In this document: positions 13,826 to 27,943 of the stretch, one piece after another
How the letters are laid out: every line of letters begins with the position of its first letter
How positions within the stretch are numbered: position 1 is the stretch's first letter
Assembly (NCBI GenBank): GCA_034190875.2
Contig: CM067354.1
Span: 51,812,705-51,876,704 of the forward strand
Direction of reading: 5' to 3'
Length of the DNA stretch: 64,000 nt
Source: Urechis unicinctus
Taxonomy: Eukaryota > Annelida > Polychaeta > Xenopneusta > Urechidae
The notes under the pieces: generated by a model
The model's input: the letters and a program-made list of their open reading frames with translations, nothing else
The model's database searches: none
What the model was told of the DNA's origin: nothing
Program-made: the position numbers and the translations under genes

Positions 13826-15421
13826 ACGATTTGTAATAATCTGTTGGGTGGACGTATTTCAGCTGGTCTGGAAAATGGTCGCACTCTGCCTCTGTTAGTA
13901 AATGGAATATATCGTAACATTACAAAGAAGTCACGCATTTGAGGCAATGTGCCCTTATAGATCCATCGCATTAAATCTTACTCAGGCTGACAACATATGG
14001 CTGCACAGCATCGTACTTATGCAGTCATTAAGCGTTCTTTGCACTTCAAACAGGGCTCAAGCTTACTTTAGTTTGATGTAGGTTGGACTAAAACCGAAGA
14101 GTTTATATCTTTACTGAGAGGGCTCATTCCGACTGACTAATCAGTGACCATTACCATTAGTCAACTTCTTGCCACTTTTCAGGTGGCGCTATCATACAAT
14201 ATACACATTGCCCATGGGGCTTTTCATCCGATGAGATATCTTCAGTGGTATTTGAGCTTATGTTACAGAAATTGACAACCCCAATCAACCACGTCCCAAT
14301 GTAATTACCATCGACGAACAATTATAATAGACGTCTTTCCACGTATCACAATTGGGAAGACGAAGCTGCTGTCTATGCGCCAACTAATTGTAGCTATAAG
14401 CTTAGTTTGGCGAAACTCTCAAATTAAGGACGTAATATAGAGGTAGCATTGTTTATTTTCTGCCGGACTGTTTGCTTTATATTCAATGAGAAAACGTTTG
14501 TAAATTCAGGGCAAATATTCGAGATATTTTGCCACACGTATCTCGGCTAAAAATAAATGTTTGCTTTGCAGTGACATCAAATGCAACTTAACGGTTTCAG
14601 GCATAGGATCTGAATGTAAATAAGTTGATAGCAGATACCCACTGCGATAGCTAACACACGCGGCGTAGCAATGCAAAATTGGCGCAACTGCAAAATTTAA
14701 GGTCTCAGCGCGAGCTGTTTCTTAGTATTCATTTTGCCGTAAATGACATATTATTGGCTTATTTTTGTTATACTGAAACTAATGGTGGAACCAAATGATA
14801 CCGCACATATATATTCCTAAATGCATATTTGTAATGTCAATAGCGGGCCAAATACCCTAGCACCTTCGCGACACAATGGAGACTTGTGGCTCCAATTAGG
14901 TAGCGCTTTATGTGCAATAAAATACTCATAAAATTCAATTAGTGGTTAATAGGGTGAGTTCGTGATGGCATTTTCTAGAATAGATTGAATTTAATTTGCT
15001 ATAGATCGTTGTCTGTCGTGCGAGGTGACGAAAACTTGTATAATCAGTTTGGTGAAAATTACAAATGCATGCTGACAATCAAGGTGAAACATTCAGTCGT
15101 ATATTTCGATAGCCTGGCCGATAATCGCTTGCAGTGGGTGTATAAAGAGCTGTTGGTGTTGCAGAAATATGTTATGCTATGTGATGGAGCATTTGGAGCG
15201 CACGCCGACAATGTGAATGAATGAAAGTCAATGAATATAAAACGCAAAAAATAACCAAGTGCTCTAAGATCGCATTTTCATGCAACAGCATGACATTATC
15301 ATCGTTCAATTAAATGCTGTTCATAGACAAAAATATATCTCAGTGCTTGGCTGACATTATCACATATCATTCTTAGGCACTGGATTACATAGGTTGTTTG
15401 CTACTTTGCTGCTGAAGCCGT
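13826..15421 (+). repeat. 1.6 kb tandem duplication, copy 2
   Basis: Differs from copy 1 by scattered single-base changes, a 15-base insertion (AAACCGAAGAGTTTA region, near 14091-14105) and a one-base insertion near 14211. By eye the copies are about 98 to 99 percent identical, far closer than any other repeat pair here, so this duplication is recent or homogenised. Copy 2 is followed by a (CA)n(TA)n satellite, whereas copy 1 abuts copy 2 directly. Confidence 0.95.
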
Positions 15422-15462
15422 GAAGAATATTTGATGGATGTAGGGAAATGTAGCACTCTTGT

Positions 15463-15960
<498 letters not shown>

Positions 15961-18285
15961 TGTCATTTGAGGCATCAGTATAGCTTACAGCCAAGAGCTA
16001 AAAGAGGCGCATCCAAAAACCAAAACTTTACCAATTTAATTTCATCTTATTTAAGTTATACGGTATTTTCTTACTATACCTACACCGTAACTGGACATGC
16101 CAGATCACAAGGACACCAGATTTATGGTCTGTGTTCATGCTTTTATCGCAGATAATAATACCACCCGCCATAATACATGGCAGAACGTACATTAGGTTGT
16201 CATTGATGTCATCAACGTCATCACGCTGTAAATCCGAGCACTAGCAGCAATTAAGAGTACTTGTTAAGGATGTTACGCGTGTTTGGTCAATCCCATTATA
16301 TCCACCGTGACGATTTGTTGTTTCGCCTAAGGTAACAAAAAAAACTTATCGGGGATATGGTTTTATCTTATTCTTAAACCACGTAGTACGTGTGTGCACC
16401 TTTGTTTCAATGACTCACTGGCATTCAGCGATGTCGTTTGCTGGTAAATAGACTCACCACATTTCGCACAGGGTCATTGATGAATGCAATCATTTGATTC
16501 ATATAATCCAATATATTTGCGTATTGTACTGCCCACGCTATTTGTTTGGGGTGATGTCAATCCGCTAATATTTGGGTACAGAGTTGGACTGAATGTAATA
16601 TATGCGTGCTAATATCATTGAATTCGAACCGTATGAACTCGTTATTGTAAACAAGGGGAGACCAGCATAAGGCAATCATCAGCATTGGTAATCAGATAGA
16701 AAATGGGTTCGCACGTGGTGAAAATAACGGCGGTCAAATATAAACCAGCACACACCTACTCGTCGTCGGCTAATGAGTGGAGCCTAAAAATGTTACTATA
16801 GCTCAACCATTTATGGCGTGCACTGTTTAAACTTCGTGAAACATCACCCTTCTCCCAACCCCCCAAAGCTGAATGGCTCTCCCAAGTAATCCGCGAATCG
16901 ATCTTTTAGGAAGTATTACGCCCTTCCGCCTACTCCACAAGCATATCGAACATGATAATTTAGCATTATCATGTATAGGGTGCTATGTTTGTAGGCTGAT
17001 TGCATTTTAATCGATGAGATGATGGTGATTATGTGCCAAAGATCTCTGCAGGTGGCCTCATAGCTCCTAACCAAAATGATGGAGCATTTTTCCGCGCAAT
17101 ATTTGAAGACAAATCAGACAATGTTGTGAAAATGTGCGACAATTAGCATAAGATCTATTACCTGATGAAATTAAATTTATTCCTGTTTGCATCATTCTAG
17201 ATCAATTACGGCTATCGTTATTGATGTTATTGGTCAGCAGAATGACATCCGGCGTCTCATGTAACGTAAGGGATGAGAAGTTTACTTCGAATGCATGTTC
17301 AAGGGGATAAAACCGCATCAACATCAAATAAGTTACATATCGCCGGAAAATTTGATAATCTCGATCCAATATTACATAGATCAGCAAAGAAAAAACCTGA
17401 TTTCGGTAGCAATCACCCCAAAAATATAAAAAAAGGGAAATGCAAATTATTATAATGCAGCATGGTATGTCGACATAGGTCAAAAATAATTGCTTAATGA
17501 ATATCTTCCAAGTTATTTTATTCAACAGACGATATAAAATGTTATTGGTATTAATCTACAAACCCTGAATAGGAATTTAATTTCCCGGATAAGTGCATGC
17601 AGGACACGACTACCTAAGATGTTACGACTACTGCTCCTTCGTGTTTAAGAGGTTAACAGAGTTTTGGTATCTAAATATGAATCGCACGTGGTGAAACGGT
17701 GGTTCAGGTTTCGTTTCGTAAGCGTAAAGGAAACTGCCGATTGTTTAAAATTATGAATCCCTAAATGCTCAAGCAGGGTAGTTAATGTAGGTATTAAAAC
17801 CCAAATGGCTTTAAAATATTGGAAACTGTCCACTAGATATGCATCATGTGTTGAACTTAGTATGGATATTTCAAAACGTTGCCCGTAAAAAAAGCATTGT
17901 TAAGCACTGGCTGCATTCATATCTTGCCGGTTCTCAACTGGAACATCTCCTAGAGTAAATAAAACATAAAAGGCGGCGTTTATATAAACTTTTCCAGAAA
18001 AGAACTCAGCCATAGTCGTGTAGATGATTAATGTTATAAAGATCAGGCAATTATTTTAATTTGACACGGTCATCTGGGCATTATATGTGAAGATAAAATG
18101 AAAGTGGTTCAAGCTCACATTATGAATGGCAATGCATTCTGATCTTTAAGATGTTAGCCAAAGTACATAGCATAATATATTGTAGGTAGTATTATCGACT
18201 GTCAGCATTAAACCGTTTGTTACATCATAATACTCTTTAGTGTTCTTGAGCTGGTCAGTATTGATCGGGTAGAAATTTGGTCTGA
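15961..18285. other. Non-coding stretch, no gene recognised
   Basis: Includes a 107-codon - frame at 17202-17525 with no recognisable motif and an opposing 60-codon frame. No splice, RNA or element structure could be supported. Confidence 0.5.
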
Positions 18286-18289
18286 TGTC

Positions 18290-18480
18290 TCACAAACATA
18301 TACAAGTCAAACTTGTTCACCTGCTTCTAAATAGAATCTAGACCACTGATGATACGATATGGTCATTACAAAGCTGGTAAGACATATCTTGATTAGGTTG
18401 ATATATGCGCATTCATATTAACTGGGAAATAGGGCTGAATACTGTATTCCCAAGCAAACAATGTCTTTTGTTGCCAACAT
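18290..18480 (+). repeat. Member of the CCACTGATGATACGAT repeat family
   Basis: Shares AAACATATAC, then GACCACTGATGATACGATAT, then a run ending GACATATCTTGATT and a GATATATGC word with 35497-35720 and 63511-63640. A more distant version opens the blocks at 9505 and 61137. It is a short interspersed repeat of unknown type. Confidence 0.6.
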
Positions 18481-19059
18481 TTGTCCAAGACTTCATTGTC
18501 ATAACCGAACTAGCTATTGGTCTCAAATACTATTGCATTATATATAACTTATGCTGCTATATATGGCTAGACACATCGACTTAATGTTATTTTATGCATG
18601 CGTTACGCATCATTTATACCTAACACCACTCTATGCAAATGAACCATTGAATAATTATTAATATTAGTAATTGCATAGATACAATGTTAAATCATCCCCT
18701 GTAGTTAGTGAATGCATGTCGCCCTTTAAATGGTATGTCTCCCCACTGTGGCGGGCGGTACATTGGGAGATCTTCGATCATTGCCTCATAATTCTACAGC
18801 AGTTCTGTATTTATTCATATGGCTGCAAGGAGAAACAAAGTTTGATAAGCGATAGGCGCATGCATCTTTCCACATGATTGTAAAGAAAAATTCATTTTTG
18901 CACTTCAGACACGTCGCATAAATAAATATATAACAATATATAACAATATTTCTACATATAGACACATGTGTAGATATATCCCTCCGTTGGACCATTTGTA
19001 TAAGTATAATCTGAACCATTCGATCTTGGAAATGCTTTTATCGTACTCTACTGCCTCTA
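18481..19059. other. Non-coding stretch, no gene recognised
   Basis: Only two short frames without motifs (18671-18877 and 18786-19019, opposite strands). Nothing else seen. Confidence 0.5.
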
Positions 19060-19570
19060 TTACTGGTGTTTTATAAAGAAGTCACGCACTTGAGACCATG
19101 TACCCTGTTATATCCGTCGCCTTCAATCATACTCAGTCTGGCTTCATATGGCCGCGGAGTAACGAGCTCAGGCCGCCATCACTTGTTCCTTCAACAGTGC
19201 ACAAGCTTATTTCAGTAGTGAGTATGTTACAGTAAAGTGAATAATCTAGTTGAGAGGGGTTACTCAGACTGACTATGCGGCGACTATTATCATGATTCTG
19301 TCCAAATATCAGATAGCATTACCATACAATATATTCAAGGGCATGGGGCTGGTCTCCATTGACACATCGCCTGCTATTTTTAGCCAATCGTAATGAAAGT
19401 GACTTTGTCGAAGCAACGATATATCCCCCATATTTACCAGTAAAGTTAATGAGCTATTGTAATAGTCGCCAAATTGGCCATAGAGCAATAAGGTGCCATA
19501 TGAGCGTAGCTATAAGATTATTTTGATAAGACTCACAGATTAAAAACGTAAGATATAAGAAACAAATCGA
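19060..19570 (+). repeat. Old relative of the 1.6 kb tandem unit
   Basis: Colinear with about 12320-12850: CATTACAAAGAAGTCACGCA becomes TTATAAAGAAGTCACGCA, then CATATGGC, CAAGCTTA, GACTGACTA, CATACAATAT, and GTAGCTATAAG with its following words. Roughly three quarters of positions agree by eye. It shows that the tandem unit derives from an older dispersed family. Confidence 0.75.
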
Positions 19571-19969
19571 TTTGATTAATGTTCGAATAAAAGTTAACAT
19601 TATCTATGACGAAAACATTACGGTCAAGTCGACCAATACATAATTGCCAATTCACGGCTCTATGTCCTAGTAATTTTCTACAATAAGAGGATAAGAAATA
19701 GCCGGTGGTAAGGATTGCTACGGTGGGAATAAAATTGTTTAAAAAGCATTGACAAAATATATACTACACCCTAAACACTATCATTGATAATTCCAATGAT
19801 GCTAATCCGTCTAATTACGATCATTTCACAGTAGCCTAGCAGTATTGGCACTAATTCTTTGTAACAGTAAAATGCAATATCAGAAGTGCGTTCCTGATAT
19901 AATACAGTTCTGATTACTTAAAATAGTGACAGTTGCGGCTCATTTTGTGCAACACCGCGCATAGATATA

Positions 19970-21690
19970 GCACGTTTGATATGCAAATAATATAAATCAT
20001 TAGAGGGTCAATTACCCAAACTCTGAACTCTTCAAAAAATGCTAAAGCTATAAATTACGGAGCTATTATGATAAGGTTAACGGCCAGATTCTTCTATATT
20101 TAGTCACCTGAATAATACTCACGTAAATATCATCACTGTGTTAGAATCGCTGCGACTGATGGACCATAGACATGGTCACATGTCCCATTGAATGTTTAAA
20201 ATGTTCTTTACTCTCTTTTGCAAAGACAGCGAAGTCGTCACCTAAAACAATGTTTGGATAGTTCACAAACAAACATATTGTCCCAAAGAGGTTTTTGCCA
20301 TGTTTACAATTCTTCATTAAGATATTGTGGATGTCGTACGTAATGGGTCTTTCCCGCAGCTTGACACACCATGCATAATTACCACTTTTTTTCGACATTT
20401 CAGGATTGTTGTTGATGCTTTCTGTTACCAGCAAACCTATTCAGAAAACAAGTATTGACAAAAAACTATGACAATTAAAAATAAACTGCATCCCATTGTC
20501 TGACACTGAGGTAATGGGAATGGTTTTAAATTGCTGGTAGATTGTGGCGGATGTACTGCACACAGTCGCTTCAAGTATTTCTGGCTTATGAAGAATGAAT
20601 TGCCACAAAGCAGAAGTAAATATCCATTTGCGGAGACCAGAACTTGTTTTTATCAATTCGCTTTCTGTAGAATAATACGGATTCAGATGAATAATCTGTT
20701 GATTAAAATCTGGATTGGTTCGTCTTATTGATCCACAGCATAGCAGTTTGTAGAATGATCATGTGACATTGTCATTTGCATCAACCCCGACTACGACAAA
20801 ATGATGACATGCGCTGCACCATACATTAAGACAATTCTCTTGTTTTAGGACAGAGCAGTCCGAATCTAGAATTTTGCTCGTTTAATGCATCGTAATATCC
20901 ATTCTAAACGTATTCTACTTGACCACCGAGGTACATGTTTTGCGTCAGGGCATCCATTCAAATCCGATGAACAAATGAACATGTCTCGCAGCGAATGTCG
21001 CGGTAGAAATTACGTACTAATCACTTCACCAGAATATGTTGTTATTTTTGATGCTGATTATTTGTACCGCTTTGGCCAAAACAAATCAAAGGGTTATAAA
21101 TAACAGATGTTCGGCGTATTGTAAAATACATCTTATCGACGAATCAACTTTCTGTCTAAAGCAATAGAGTACGAAAGCCGTTGTTCCAAATCACACAGTA
21201 TATCCGTTCTCGTTTCTTTGAATGCACCAAATGATTTTATATAGCATGTATGTGTATTCTTAATGTATATTTTAGTAAACTGCCTGCTAAAATCATGCGA
21301 ATATATCACAGAGCAAAGGTACGGTCTTCAAATATACATAAACGCACAGGTATATACATTCTGAGTGATTGGAAATTTCACTTAGCTATTCGATTTATAT
21401 GCCAATAATTATCATATCGGTTACTTTTTATGGTGTAAACATGGTGCGTGTGTCTCTCTATCATCGAAACAACTCATACTCAGTGTCGTTACGATGCCAT
21501 TTGCTATTCAGCTAATCAGCGCATTTTAAATGTCTTTTCACATGTAACTGTCACTTGGTCTAAATCAATCCATTATCAAGAAAGTCTTGGTAGATTAACC
21601 CACAGATCAGCTGGCTTAGACTCGAACATTATTCAGGCCATCGCGTGCAAACGTGTTAGACGTCGATGTGCCCTGATATTTTATTTACAT
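19970..21690 (+). repeat. Diverged segmental repeat, copy B, first half
   Basis: Partner of 2165-5050 (see that entry for shared words). The match begins around CACGTTTGATATGCAAATAA, paralleling ACATGTTTGATGTGCGATGG at about 2174. Compared with copy A it lacks about 650 bases but carries a 99-nt segment (20192-20290) that copy A lacks. Confidence 0.8.
20141..20434 (-). pseudogene. Unrecognised 97-codon frame, possible element remnant
   Basis: The frame includes VKLRERPITYDIHNIL, KHGKNLFGTICLF and VLGDDFAVFAKESK, which look protein-like, but no family is recognised. The homologous DNA at 2300-2480 keeps the same frame through the shared part except for a TAA. The 99-nt length difference between copies is a multiple of three. 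Of the codon differences I compared, about seven change the amino acid and three are silent, so there is no sign of ongoing protein constraint. It is most likely a remnant of an old coding mobile element or a chance frame. Confidence 0.3.
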
Positions 21691-22969
21691 TTATATATAT
21701 CCGTACGTTGTCATCAAGAACCACATCGAATGGTGACAGCAGGTTGGAAATCCACGGGACATTCGTATGTGCCTCTCGCCATGTTCGTAACCTACCATTA
21801 TACGGGATTGTATTAATGCTAAATTGCTTGACTTAAGGGCGTTTTAATCGAATTCATACATTGCGGAACTGTCGTCAGATTTATCATAACACAATGAAAA
21901 TCATCTGACACATTGCATCTTGGACAATGCAGTTATGAATCTCGTGTGCATAGCAACATGCAGGACGCTAGAGCCCTAAATGCTCTTCTGCTATGTAGGT
22001 TTCACTGGAGGTCTTGTTGACCACAGCTCACAGTATTTTTCGTGATGCTTTTGTATGGTTTCACAAGTTTACGAGGTATGCAGGTGTTTATCGCATAATG
22101 TGTTTGCTGAACAAACACAATTAAATTAATTGCTTGCACTTCAAGATTTGTCCTGTCGGTCTGTATCAAATAGAACCCTGATCTTTGTAAGTGGTAAATA
22201 GATTATTAGTCTCTCTCAATATAATCATTGGCAAAGCAGTGTAACAAAGCGAAAGCTTTCAGGTAGCACGTCAAAAAGCGTGGTCATGTCCTGACAACCT
22301 ATATAAGCCCTTTGGACAAAAGGAATCACGGAATGCAGTGATTACTCTGGCACTACTTGACAGATGATAGCAATTGTTCCTGAATATGACTTCATAAACC
22401 GAGCGTGATATGTCACATCCGTACCATCTAAGATACGTTATAACCAATGCATTGTTGACTGAATCCTGTAAAACTGATCATAGCAAGGAAACATATGAGC
22501 TGAGTCGAGGCATGGTGCGGAAAACAAGGCAAGACGAGCAAGTTGTCGCTGACTATTCATGCACAGAGATATATGTTCAGTAAGCTTTTACATACCTAGT
22601 TTATGCTTATCAGGAATAGTGATTTTCCGAAGGTACCCAAAATAGATATTAGCATGAGAGGTTTATTGCGAGGAACGTTGACAATATCACTTGTAGCGCT
22701 TAGGGTATCTGCCACGAAGTCGAGAGATCGCTGACTCATATCCTGATGAGCACACCTATTGTTACTTCAACGAACTCAAATGGGTCATATCGGGTGCGTA
22801 CCAGTTGTTGTAATGGTATATATTCACTATCACAGAACGAGGTGTGTGATACAATTGGATAATAGAATTTGTCTTATTATATAGCCAGTTATTATGAAGG
22901 CATGGCTAAATATATCTATTTTTACCGCACATCTCATCCTGATACAATGTGGCCAGAGATAGAGATGTG
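21691..22969. other. Unassigned stretch between two halves of repeat B
   Basis: Corresponds in position to 5051-5824 but is longer, with only weak word matches (for example AATCGAAT near 21848). No gene is recognised. Confidence 0.4.
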
Positions 22970-25160
22970 GTACACATTAGATTATCTAACCTGAAGTGTA
23001 ATTGGCCTGAGAAGGGCTGATATTAAGAATGGCGATACAACTTTGCTAAAGCGTCTTTAGCATCTCTATACGACATTACAAGATTTATCAATCAAGGTTG
23101 AATGCACTGGAAAAAGCTACGCTCACTTCAATTCATTTTAGTACGCCGATGATACATTATATGCTGTTGACTAATATTGCTCTGCACCTCTCAGAATGTT
23201 AGTTGACTTTCATTACAGAATGCTTCTAATGTTTACTGCAGTGAACTGTGGATTAAAATGTATTTGCATCTGTGATATTTGTTTGCTAGTGCACAGGTAT
23301 ATCACCTTGTTGGCCGTCCCGCTGAGATACTCGATTTGAATACTCCGAACTTGAGGAACGATTATTGATCGTGGATTTGATTTTCGGAAGCGAAACCAAC
23401 ATAATGACACACAAGTGTTTGCGGGCCTACAGTATGATAATAGCAGATGTGATCGAATGCTAAACATGAGGCTCTTTTTCTACTTAATGAGGTCCCGGTA
23501 TGGTTACAAAATCCAATCGCTGTCCAACGCTAAGGCCGCCGAAAGCAGAGTGTCTTAGATCATAAATGATATTGCCACATGAATTAGTGAGAGGATCACA
23601 CAATCGTGTCAAAATCCAAAGAAACCCTTACAAAGGGGGCTTAATTTCATACACCTGCCGATAGGGTCCATATTCATTAGAAATAGAATATGCTTGCGGC
23701 TTCCCTGATGTAAACGCATTCCAAAATTTGATTTCCCACCTTATTGATTCATTAAGGCAATCTCCTGATATTTTGTAGCACATATTATCTGCTCATCGCC
23801 GATTTGTTTGAGCGCACACACGTTAAGGTGTAAAATGAAATCCAAGTCAGCACAAATGCCATCACCGATACAATTTGTTTATTCGAAGGGGCTTTAATTG
23901 TGTACTTAGCAGTATCAAATGATGGTTATAACCATGTTGTGTCACGGCCGTGGCGTTTATATGCCATATGAAGTACATGCGTATTTTTGTATGATGGAAC
24001 TCGGCTGCGGTAGCGTATCTACAGTATTGTATATTATTCAGAACTTGACACATACCATATCAAATGCAACTTGAGGTTTTTCATCTTTATTTCTTTGAGA
24101 ATTCTACTATCCAAACAAAACGTTATGACACCACACAGTCTACAAACATTATAATTTCACAATATCCAACATGCTCCCCACCATTGGAGGATAACCATGC
24201 ATACTTCAACCAAGACGTCTGACATATTACAACTATTCAGGTCTCAGTTAATCGAAACGTTGGACTAGTTACATGAATGAAGAAAATTATCTACCAATAC
24301 TAGCACAATAATGTATTTTTCATCCTTTATTATAAATTATTTACAATCACCTAGTACTGTATAGCACAGTCTTGCGAGGTTGGCCGTATAATCAACTCAT
24401 CGCCATCCAGAAAATAGTCAAATTAGCTGATTTGCTGAAATGCGATCGCGTAAAGGAATACATTGAAATCAAAGCGAAAAGATCAAACGCGCAAATGCCA
24501 TTATCATCACAATTCGATGCAATTCGAGATCTCAAAGGGACATTTATTGTTCATTAAGCTGAGCCAAATGACGGTTATAACTATTGATGTGTCACGGCCG
24601 TGACGTTTATATGCCACATTCAGGATATGCGTATATTTATATGGTTGAACTTGGCTGCTGCAGTGAATATCACATATGCTGTATGCTTGTGGCAGATGCA
24701 ACGGGCGAAAAAATATTTTGGTCAATTAAAAGTACCATAAATACTTGCATGGTAATACGTGTTTTTTTAATACAAATGACTGAATACTATATTGGAAATG
24801 GAAGTAGACCACAGCTCCAATAATTCATAATGATGGAGTATAACCTTGGCTAACGTTATACATAGATGATATACTCTATCTGTGCTTTGTGATATGTAAT
24901 AGCACTCTGTCTGCATGGGTTTGTTCACATCATTTCGCCAAACGCTTAGGCATTGTATAAACAAACGCTTAATTCGCACTATTTCGATGCTTAAACGAAC
25001 AAAGAATAAATATACGGTATGATTGATAGCAAATCTTTGCCGTAAGTTATTGAGAACTATAAAAAAAAATTGCGTGGTGCTTAGGTTCCGTCCACATGCA
25101 ATGAGACGTTGTTCTAATTTCCAAAATAAGAAAGATCGCCGATCTCTGAATGCCGACAAT
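22970..25160 (+). repeat. Diverged segmental repeat, copy B, second half
   Basis: Partner of 5825-8485. It holds two internal versions of one sub-unit: about 23865-24030 and 24495-24680 both carry GGTTATAACCAT or GGTTATAACTAT, GTGTCACGGCCGTG and TATATGCCA, and both resemble 6740-6950. So copy B underwent its own internal duplication or kept an ancestral one. Confidence 0.8.
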
Positions 25161-27769
25161 TGTAAAGCTACAAAAAATAACCACTATGAAATAGTGTATG
25201 TATAATTTTCCGTATACAACTCCTCGTCATTTTGCATGCCATCCTGCGCATATTTTTCGGCTTTCGGACAGTCACCATAGGTTTAAGAGACATATATGCT
25301 TAAATAAAGACTGTAACTGTTGAGGTTACTATACGACGAGTTAAGCAAACACTGAGTGATTATAAATATTTAGTCAAACTACATATTATTACATAGTACA
25401 ATATATGAAACACTGTGATAAGCGTCATGCGTGTTCTTCATTTAAAGTTGTTTCAATACCAATATTGCCAACTAGACGGATGTAAAATATGAATAATATG
25501 TGTTACAAATAGAAGGATTATATTGACCAATATTGAAAATATGAAAAACATTCAAACCACCTATCCGACTATCGCTTGGTAGTTATTGCTTTAAAGGAGA
25601 ATTGGAAACAATATGGTATTCCCCCAGGCATAAAAGGCATTTATGAAAGATATAACACTAATAAAGGCGTTCGCACATTGTTCGATCTCCCGCGCATCTT
25701 TTACATGTTAAATGAAAGGAAATAAATAAATACAACAAGCATTTGTGTATGCCATCCTGCTTGTACCTCAATACTTGCTCGATTGTCACCCGATAAAGTT
25801 TCTTGCAACCTCCAATCTGATGATGACCACACGAGGGAAGATCGACCACAACTAATGTTATGGATAATAATGCTCATGGATGGATACTGGTGTACATGTT
25901 TTATGCATATTTCCTGCGGTTTCAATGCACCCCTAGTGCACGCTACTCATATTGCATCCACTTTCACTCAATCACTATGGGCTAATCAGCATCAAAATAT
26001 AAATTAACAATGCTTTAAGTTATTGGGGCAGGATGTGAAACAATTCATAGTCTAATAACATTCTTGCAGTGGGGTACATTAAGGAAAATCATTCTTTGCA
26101 AATCAACGTCAAGTGCATTAAGGAGTAACAACAATTAGTTAAATACCTCATAATTTGGCATTCTTTGTAGCCTCGAATGCATTGGGGCAAGCGATATTTA
26201 AAGGTTTGTGATTTTATTGATCACAGCATCCCCAAATTTGAGACATGAATAATTTGTGTTTGTAAATCTTGCAGTCGACTTGGTAGGACTTAAACACATG
26301 GCTTGCAACAATATTTTTATCATGATGCCGTATGGCTAAGTACTTGCGTAATTCAAAATATGCAGGTATAAAATACTGAACCCTAAGATATGGCAGCATT
26401 ACAGTGTACAATATATAATTTGCTAGCAATATATATGCTTTTTATGGTCTAGTATATATCACCCCTTTTGAAATCGGCGCCAATTCAAGCAGTCAGGAAG
26501 CAACCTTAAATTTGGCCCACTAAGTGTAAAAAATCAGGTCTGATCGAAGGGGACAGACTTAATTTCATTTCAGACAAAGAAACCAGCTGATCGCTAAATA
26601 TATAGCATTAATTAATCCTAAGTGCTAACAGAAACTAAACGTTGGTGTTGCTAACATACATAAGACGCTGTTTAATGCATTAATAAGCCTCGATGAGCCA
26701 ACTGTGGACGAAGCATGCACATACAAAGATCTACGCCCGCTTTAATGTCACTGATTTACGATGTGATAAAACGCACTTCCAAGCGATGGTTCGACTGCGC
26801 AAACTACAGCTATGGGGTGTCGTTAGATATGCAGCTATATATGCTTGTCTGTGGAGGTAACCTAGGTCCATGGTGATGTGTTGAGCCTGACAAATCACCA
26901 TATCTAACATTGTAAGTCCCTAGATAGAGAGTAAGTAGCTTATTTAGCCCATAAATACTCTTGCACATTGAGTCACTATATTGGACGCTTGGCTGTGAAT
27001 CTTGTAACCTGCTTAACACACGTGAGAGGATCGCGTTCTTTCTAAGGACAAATATATGGTTTTGTACCAAACTGCTGTACAGGTGGATATAGCTTGCAAC
27101 AGTTGCTCGGAGAGCCAGATGTACAAATATGACCATAATACTCTTCTTGCTAATATCAAAACAAATGCATAAAGTATCTACAATTCTGTACTGATTTTAC
27201 GCATTATACAACAACCCGGCCTCACCGCTGGAAGATGTATTACGTGGTGTACATGAGGGGGTTTAGCCTCATATATGGGAATCCAAAAGTTATTATTTTT
27301 CAGATTTGCAGTTGCTGTGCGGCACTGCGGTCTCTGAAAATAGATTCGGGCGTCGGCCATCGCCATTTTTGAGGTGGTCAAAATTACGCTTGCGCGACTA
27401 AATAAAACTGATTTCCACTATACATCATGTGAATTACGGGTTATAGCAATATTTTGGAAAATTATCACCATAATTTGTAATCAAGTAAAATTTGCGACAG
27501 ATGAGATAAATCAAAATATTAGAGACTGGTCGCACTTTGTTAATCCGAAACGTCACAACTTGATGAGATGGCTATTATTGTTCCCATTAATTACCATTGA
27601 AAATACTAGTATACGATATTTTTGCTAGTTCCATCTGAACTTCATACGGTGTGCAGAAGGGCATTTGCTTTTCGGCACAACTCGCCTACAACCAGTTGAG
27701 TTTTAGTTTATTTACCTAATTTATGAATATTGTATTTTATTGTGTAAGGTGTTTACGTTTTTCTGTTAG
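25161..27769. other. Non-coding stretch, no gene recognised
   Basis: Contains overlapping short frames at 25658-26007 and a 108-codon - frame at 26810-27136, none with a recognisable motif. It may include the upstream part of the candidate gene starting at 27770, but no promoter or 5' exon could be identified. Confidence 0.5.
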
Positions 27770-27943
27770 GTATGAAATATTCATCGTTGCGAACAAAGGA
27801 AGTGTTTTCGATTCTAAGCTGCACTTTTGTAACGCTACTTATATATTTATTATACAGTCAGCAGACTTATGCACCTCTGGCTGATTCTACCGGACGTTCC
27901 CCAGGGGAGAACGAAAGTGCTGAAACACTGAATGTCACATGCT
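27770..27943 (+). CDS. Candidate first coding exon, type II membrane protein
   Basis: A pyrimidine-rich acceptor (TTTTTCTGTTAG, ending 27769) precedes ATG at 27772, and the exon ends at a consensus donor (CT|GTAAGT) at 27944. The 57 codons begin with a short basic tail (Lys2, Arg7, Lys9), then a hydrophobic segment at residues 11-29 (VFSILSCTFVTLLIYLLYS) and a polar stem with two N-glycosylation sequons (NES at 47, NVT at 54). This layout is typical of signal-anchored Golgi enzymes and other type II membrane proteins, but no catalytic domain is seen, so no function is given. The exon ends in phase 1, compatible with the candidate at 28552. Alternatives: a chance frame, or the first exon of a gene whose remaining exons lie elsewhere. 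Confidence 0.4.

Noticed and set aside
13389-15247. Identical 79- and 62-codon frames in both copies of the 1.6 kb tandem duplication
   Set aside because: Their conservation follows from near-identical DNA; no codon-level constraint can be inferred and no family is recognised.
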